Below, one piece after another: positions 5,906 to 8,751 of a stretch of 8,751 nt of DNA. The notes beneath the pieces were generated by a model. That model was given only the letters and a program-made list of their open reading frames with translations, ran no database searches and was not told the origin of the DNA. Within the stretch, counting starts at the first letter, position 1; each line of letters opens with the position of its first letter. Source of the DNA: Alphaproteobacteria bacterium (GTDB lineage: Bacteria > Pseudomonadota > Alphaproteobacteria > Rhizobiales > Beijerinckiaceae); NCBI GenBank assembly GCA_009920595.1, contig RFZR01000052.1, positions 1 to 8,751 of the forward strand, written 5' to 3'. The translations under genes were made by a program, and so were the position numbers.

Positions 5906-6799
5906 TTAAGCGATACGCCGCCGACGTTCCGTGAGCGCTTCAACAATCACAAGACCAAAGCCGCTCGCAAGAATGAGCGCAGCGCCGATAAAAACTGGCA
6001 AAGGCGGAAAATCACCCCAGATCAAAAAGCCCCAGCCGAAAGCCCAAATCAAAGTGATATATTCAAAAGGCGCAACCGCCGAAGCGGGAGCCAGACGATA
6101 GCCTTCGAACATGAAATATTGTCCTGATGCGCCGACAACACCAAGCATTAAAATCAGGAGGGCCTCATTCAATGAGGGTGTGATCCAGACGAATGGCAAG
6201 GTCACACCGCAAACGAGCGCGACAATCGCATTTGACGCGAGCATTAAACTCAGTGATCCTTCTTTACGCCCAATGAGACGCACAAGGACATTTGTTGCGG
6301 CCCAACAAAGAGCAGCAAAAAGCACAAGCAGTACTGGGATAAAATCCGTTGAGCCCGCGGGCCCTGCAGCAATGATTACGCCAATAAATCCAATGATGGT
6401 CGCAGCCCAACGGGCGAAGCCGACGGTTTCTTTCAATATAAAAATCGACATGATGACCGCAAAGATCGGTGTCGAAAAATAAATCGTGACCATCTCCGCA
6501 AGATGCAATGAACGTGATGCGGTAAAATAAGCAAGCCACGCCATCAAGATGAGTGATGAGCGAATGAGCAATTGTGTGCGACTTGAACCGCGTGCGAGTT
6601 CTACTGCGCGTTGAGGGCCCAAAAGAAACAAGCACAAAACAACAATCAATATCGAACGTGAAAACAAAACCTGCCACACCGGCAAAGTGGCCACCAACCA
6701 TTTTACGGTCGCGTCTTGAATTGAAAAAATCGAAAAGCCGATCAGCGCATAGCCGATCCCGAGAAGCGTTCGATTGGGGGATGGATCAGCAAGCGACAT
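5906..6799 (-). CDS. DMT-superfamily (EamA) transporter
   Basis: Inner-membrane permease of the drug/metabolite transporter superfamily; the substrate is unknown and direction (uptake or export) cannot be told. With ATG 6799 it has 297 residues, the usual length, and two EamA repeats. The first (about 11-145) includes ALIGFSIFSIQDATVKWLV, the LFSRS segment, and AEMVTIYFSTPIFAVIMSIF before LKETVG. The second (about 150-288) includes ALCWAATNVLVRLI, GASGQYFMFEGYRLAPASAV, and WGDFP before the last helix. Hydrophobic segments are consistent with ten membrane helices, and the tail ERRRRIA is positively charged as expected for a cytoplasmic end. An in-frame ATG at 6913 would add 38 polar, Cys/His-containing residues unlike the family and run into the deoR-type promoter region, so I reject it. 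The ribosome site before 6799 is weak. It lies 110 bases upstream of the fusion gene on the same strand and may share its transcript. Confidence 0.88.
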   Translation of the reverse strand: MSLADPSPNRTLLGIGYALIGFSIFSIQDATVKWLVATLPVWQVLFSRSILIVVLCLFLLGPQRAVELARGSSRTQLLIRSSLILMAWLAYFTASRSLHLAEMVTIYFSTPIFAVIMSIFILKETVGFARWAATIIGFIGVIIAAGPAGSTDFIPVLLVLFAALCWAATNVLVRLIGRKEGSLSLMLASNAIVALVCGVTLPFVWITPSLNEALLILMLGVVGASGQYFMFEGYRLAPASAVAPFEYITLIWAFGWGFLIWGDFPPLPVFIGAALILASGFGLVIVEALTERRRRIA

Positions 6800-6907
6800 T
6801 TTGAGATCAGAAAAAATAACACATCCCACAGAGTGACGGTTTAAACAGGTGCCGACAAGGTCAGAATGATGTTTTTCTTGGCCTTGACGGGTGTTTCGTT
6901 TAAAAAG

Positions 6908-6927
6908 CCACATAAAGTCACATTAAG
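6908..6927. promoter_or_regulatory. Possible autoregulatory site upstream of the DeoR-type gene (10-base tandem repeat)
   Basis: Two adjacent 10-base units, CCACATAAAG and TCACATTAAG, match at 8 of 10 positions just before the regulator's ribosome site (AAGG at 6925-6928). Read on the minus strand they contain TGTGG and TGTGA cores that loosely resemble the ATTTGTGGTTT repeats before phnW. This is suggestive of DeoR-type operator half-sites, but chance in A-rich DNA is possible. The 136-base gap 6800-6935 also contains TTGACG at 6884-6889 without a good -10 partner. Confidence 0.25.
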
Positions 6928-6935
6928 GCCTTCCC

Positions 6936-7709
6936 ATGTCACGCCCCCTTGCCGTTGATCGCCACGGACAGATCCTTCACGCGCTTGAGGCGCAAGGCTC
7001 CGTGAGCGTCGCTGACCTCGCCGAGCGGTTTAATGTGTCGATGGAGACCATCCGGCGTGACCTGAAGCTCTTGGCCGAAGAGGGACGGCTCGTGACCGTC
7101 CACGGCGGCGCGCATCGGCTCGCAAATGAACCCTCACTCTCCCGGCGCACCATTGAAAATGCAGAGGGCAAGGCAGCGATTGGCCGGGCGGCAGCAGATT
7201 TCGTTGAAAATGGAATGGCCATTCTCATCGATTCTGGCTCAACGACATTGGCCCTTGCACAAGCGCTGACAAACCGGAGCGATCTCACGGTTCTCACCAA
7301 TTCCTTGCCCATCGGCCTTTTGCTCGCGCGCACCAAGACCATCAAAACGGTGCTTCTGGGCGGCGAGATCGAGGCCAATGATGAAGCCGCTTTTGGGCTT
7401 GATACGCTTGATCTCGTTGCAAAATATCGCGTTGATCTCGCCTTTATCGGCGCGGGTGGCATCTCGGAACAGGGCGAATTTACCGATTACACCCGCCTCG
7501 CTGCCGAGCAACGGGCGCGGATGGCGGCTGCCGCAAAATCAGCCTATGTGCTCGCCGACCATACGAAATTCTCGAAGCGCACTCCGGTGACCATCCCGAT
7601 CAGCTCACCGATTGCTGCGCTCATCACTGATCGTCTGCCAAAAGGCGAGCCAGCCACTGAAGCCTCAGCCCGCCGCTGGGCCATCAAAGTCGCTGGATCC
7701 AAGAAATGA
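6936..7709 (+). CDS. DeoR/GlpR-family transcriptional regulator, likely regulator of phnW
   Basis: Transcription factor, usually a repressor released by a phosphorylated small molecule. The 257 residues begin with the DeoR winged helix-turn-helix (about 7-58): GSVSVADLAERFNVSMETIRR, then LLAEEGRLVTVHGGA. The C-terminal sensor (DeoRC, about 75-235) has the phosphate-cradling DSGSTT loop (99-104), TNSLPI (121-126), LLGGEI (140-145), the IGAGGI block (171-176) and LADHTKF (206-212). All key blocks are present and the length is typical. AAGG 7 bases before the ATG supports the start. The next gene, phnW, is 92 bases downstream on the same strand, so it is the most likely target. The natural ligand of a DeoR protein in this setting could be an aminoethylphosphonate-pathway compound such as phosphonoacetaldehyde, which would replace the usual sugar phosphate; this is inference. 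Confidence 0.92.
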   Translation: MSRPLAVDRHGQILHALEAQGSVSVADLAERFNVSMETIRRDLKLLAEEGRLVTVHGGAHRLANEPSLSRRTIENAEGKAAIGRAAADFVENGMAILIDSGSTTLALAQALTNRSDLTVLTNSLPIGLLLARTKTIKTVLLGGEIEANDEAAFGLDTLDLVAKYRVDLAFIGAGGISEQGEFTDYTRLAAEQRARMAAAAKSAYVLADHTKFSKRTPVTIPISSPIAALITDRLPKGEPATEASARRWAIKVAGSKK

Positions 7710-7711
7710 GT

Positions 7712-7742
7712 ATTTGTGGTTTATTGACTGAATTTGTGGTTT
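7712..7742. promoter_or_regulatory. Direct-repeat putative operator upstream of phnW
   Basis: ATTTGTGGTTT occurs exactly twice, at 7712-7722 and 7732-7742, with a 20-base period (about two helical turns, so both copies face the same side of DNA). The first copy is immediately upstream of the proposed -35 element and the second lies between -35 and -10. This is the geometry of a repressor site. The adjacent DeoR-family protein is the natural candidate to bind it. Confidence 0.5.
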
Positions 7743-7752
7743 TAGATAGACA
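7724..7752 (+). promoter_or_regulatory. phnW: Candidate sigma-70 promoter for phnW
   Basis: TTGACT (7724-7729) matches the -35 consensus at 5 of 6 positions. A 17-base spacer leads to TAGACA (7747-7752), a weak -10 with 3 of 6 matches. It would give a leader of roughly 40 bases before the phnW ATG. The poor -10 suggests low basal activity or dependence on another factor. Confidence 0.4.
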
Positions 7753-7801
7753 TCAAAGAGTTTAAAGGCTGATCCCCCAACCTCCTCCGAAGAGCTTTTC
7801 T

Positions 7802-8751
7802 ATGACCATTCAATTTCGCGGTCCGGCTGGACAGGAAACCACGCCCTATCTTTTGACTCCCGGCCCTTTGACGACGACGCCCGCTGTCAAAGAAGCAATG
7901 CTGCGCGATTGGGGATCATGGGACGCGGATTTGCGCGCGGTCGTGGCTTCCATCCGCTCCGACCTTCTTGATATTGCCGATGCCGCACAAGGCTTTGAAT
8001 GTGTGTTGCTGCAAGGCTCCGGCTCTTATGGCGTTGAAGCCGCGCTTGGAAGTTTCGCGCCGAAGAACAAAAAAACGCTGATGCTTACAAATGGTGCCTA
8101 TGGCGAACGCGCGATCAAAGCCCTCTCCTATATGAATCGCGATTTCATCTCTTACGAAACCGATGAGCTTGAAGCGCCCTCAGCTGAAGAAGTAGCGGCA
8201 CTCTTAAAATCCAATCCGGATGTTGGCGCAGTGTTTCTCGTTCAATGCGAAACAACCAGCGGTATCGTGAATCCGATTGAGGACATTGCCGCCGTCGCAC
8301 AGAAAGCCGGATGCATTGTGATACTCGATGCGATGTCAAGTTTTGGTGCGATGGATCTTTCGATGAAACGCATGGGCATTGATGTGCTCATTTCATCAGC
8401 GAATAAATGTATCGAAGGTGTGCCGGGCTTTACCTATATTCTTGCGCGGCGTGATCTGCTTGAAGCCTCACAAGGCGCATCGCACTCGCTCTCGCTCGAT
8501 CTTTATGAGCAATGGGCCTATATGCAAAAGAGCGGACAATTCCGTTACACACCCCCCACCCATACGCTTGTTGCTTTTGCCAAAGCACTTGAACAACATA
8601 AGGCTGAAGGCGGCTCACCGGGACGTCTTGCGCGTTACAAGAAAACGGCAAAAGCACTTCGTGATGGTATGCGTCGCATCGGTCTCACACCGCTCTTGGG
8701 TGATAATGAAACGGGACCTATCATTCAAACTTTTGCAACGCCGCGCGATCC
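7802..8751 (+). CDS. phnW: 2-aminoethylphosphonate:pyruvate aminotransferase PhnW, 3'-truncated by window edge
   Basis: PLP enzyme that transfers the amino group of 2-aminoethylphosphonate to pyruvate, giving phosphonoacetaldehyde and alanine, the first step in breaking down this natural phosphonate. The frame runs off the window after 316 residues; the family has about 365-370. Recognised blocks are YLLTPGPLTTTPAVKEAMLR, then DWGSWD; LLQGSGSYGVEAALGS; LTNGAYGERA; VQCETTSGIVNPIE; LDAMSSFGA with the PLP-binding Asp176; SSANKCIEGVPGF with the Schiff-base Lys202; and HSLSLDLYEQW before RYTPPTHTLVAF. These separate it from the related serine-glyoxylate aminotransferases. GAAGAG (7789-7794), 7 bases before the ATG, supports the start. 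The next enzyme (PhnX phosphonatase, or the PhnY-PhnA route) would be expected downstream, beyond the window. Expression is probably controlled by the DeoR-type protein encoded just upstream. Confidence 0.95.
   Translation, partial: MTIQFRGPAGQETTPYLLTPGPLTTTPAVKEAMLRDWGSWDADLRAVVASIRSDLLDIADAAQGFECVLLQGSGSYGVEAALGSFAPKNKKTLMLTNGAYGERAIKALSYMNRDFISYETDELEAPSAEEVAALLKSNPDVGAVFLVQCETTSGIVNPIEDIAAVAQKAGCIVILDAMSSFGAMDLSMKRMGIDVLISSANKCIEGVPGFTYILARRDLLEASQGASHSLSLDLYEQWAYMQKSGQFRYTPPTHTLVAFAKALEQHKAEGGSPGRLARYKKTAKALRDGMRRIGLTPLLGDNETGPIIQTFATPRD

Noticed and set aside
6800..6913. N-terminal extension of the DMT transporter to the ATG at 6913
   Set aside because: The added 38 residues are polar and unlike the family, and the normal length of about 300 residues is reached from the ATG at 6799.
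6977..7462. 161-codon open frame on the - strand
   Set aside because: Antisense to the DeoR-type gene; Ser/Arg/Ala-rich shadow composition and no recognisable domain.
7770..7775. TGATCC upstream of phnW as an RpoE/ChrR-type -35 element
   Set aside because: A -10 at the required distance would fall at the ribosome binding site and start codon, and none resembling the consensus is there.
7802..8751. Assignment of the last gene as serine-glyoxylate aminotransferase
   Set aside because: The blocks LLTPGPLTT, DWGSWD, QCETTSGI, ANKCIEGVPG and HSLSLDLYEQW are those of PhnW-type aminotransferases rather than serine-glyoxylate enzymes.

Overview
The window looks like chromosomal DNA from an alphaproteobacterium, most likely of the order Hyphomicrobiales (Rhizobiales). 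The case rests on protein content: an alphaproteobacterial-type FtsY, an IalB-family secreted protein coupled to rlmN, and an ECF sigma factor resembling the RpoE of the RpoE-ChrR system. Base composition is moderate rather than strongly GC-rich, so I would not name a genus. Genes are densely packed on both strands. There is no gene-free stretch over 300 bases, and I see no rRNA, tRNA, CRISPR array, insertion sequence or phage gene.

Left part (1-3842): RNA modification and protein targeting. The window opens inside mtaB (tRNA ms2t6A methylthiotransferase, + strand). An RluA-family pseudouridine synthase follows on the - strand, then ftsY (SRP receptor, + strand), then rlmN (23S rRNA/tRNA m2A methyltransferase, - strand). 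The stop codons of ftsY and rlmN are directly adjacent. rlmN is co-transcribed behind an IalB-family secreted protein gene, with a 4-base GTGA overlap.

Middle (3839-6799): divergently from ialB runs an RpoE-like ECF sigma factor gene with no ChrR-type anti-sigma gene behind it. Convergent to it is the most unusual gene of the window. This 199-codon frame joins the first two thirds of a ThpR-type RNA 2',3'-cyclic phosphodiesterase, lacking its second HxTx motif, in frame to a nearly complete pterin-4a-carbinolamine dehydratase (PhhB/PCD) with its active-site signature intact. It looks like a deletion-born gene fusion. Upstream of it on the same strand is an EamA/DMT-type transporter.

Right part (6800-8751): a DeoR-family regulator is followed by phnW (2-aminoethylphosphonate:pyruvate aminotransferase), which runs off the window end. 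The 92-base gap between them holds a plausible sigma-70 promoter flanked and overlapped by an exact 11-base direct repeat with a 20-base period. This suggests that the DeoR protein controls phosphonate use through that site.

Main points for follow-up are the thpR::phhB fusion, the DeoR-phnW pairing with its putative operator, and the RpoE-like sigma factor without an adjacent anti-sigma gene.
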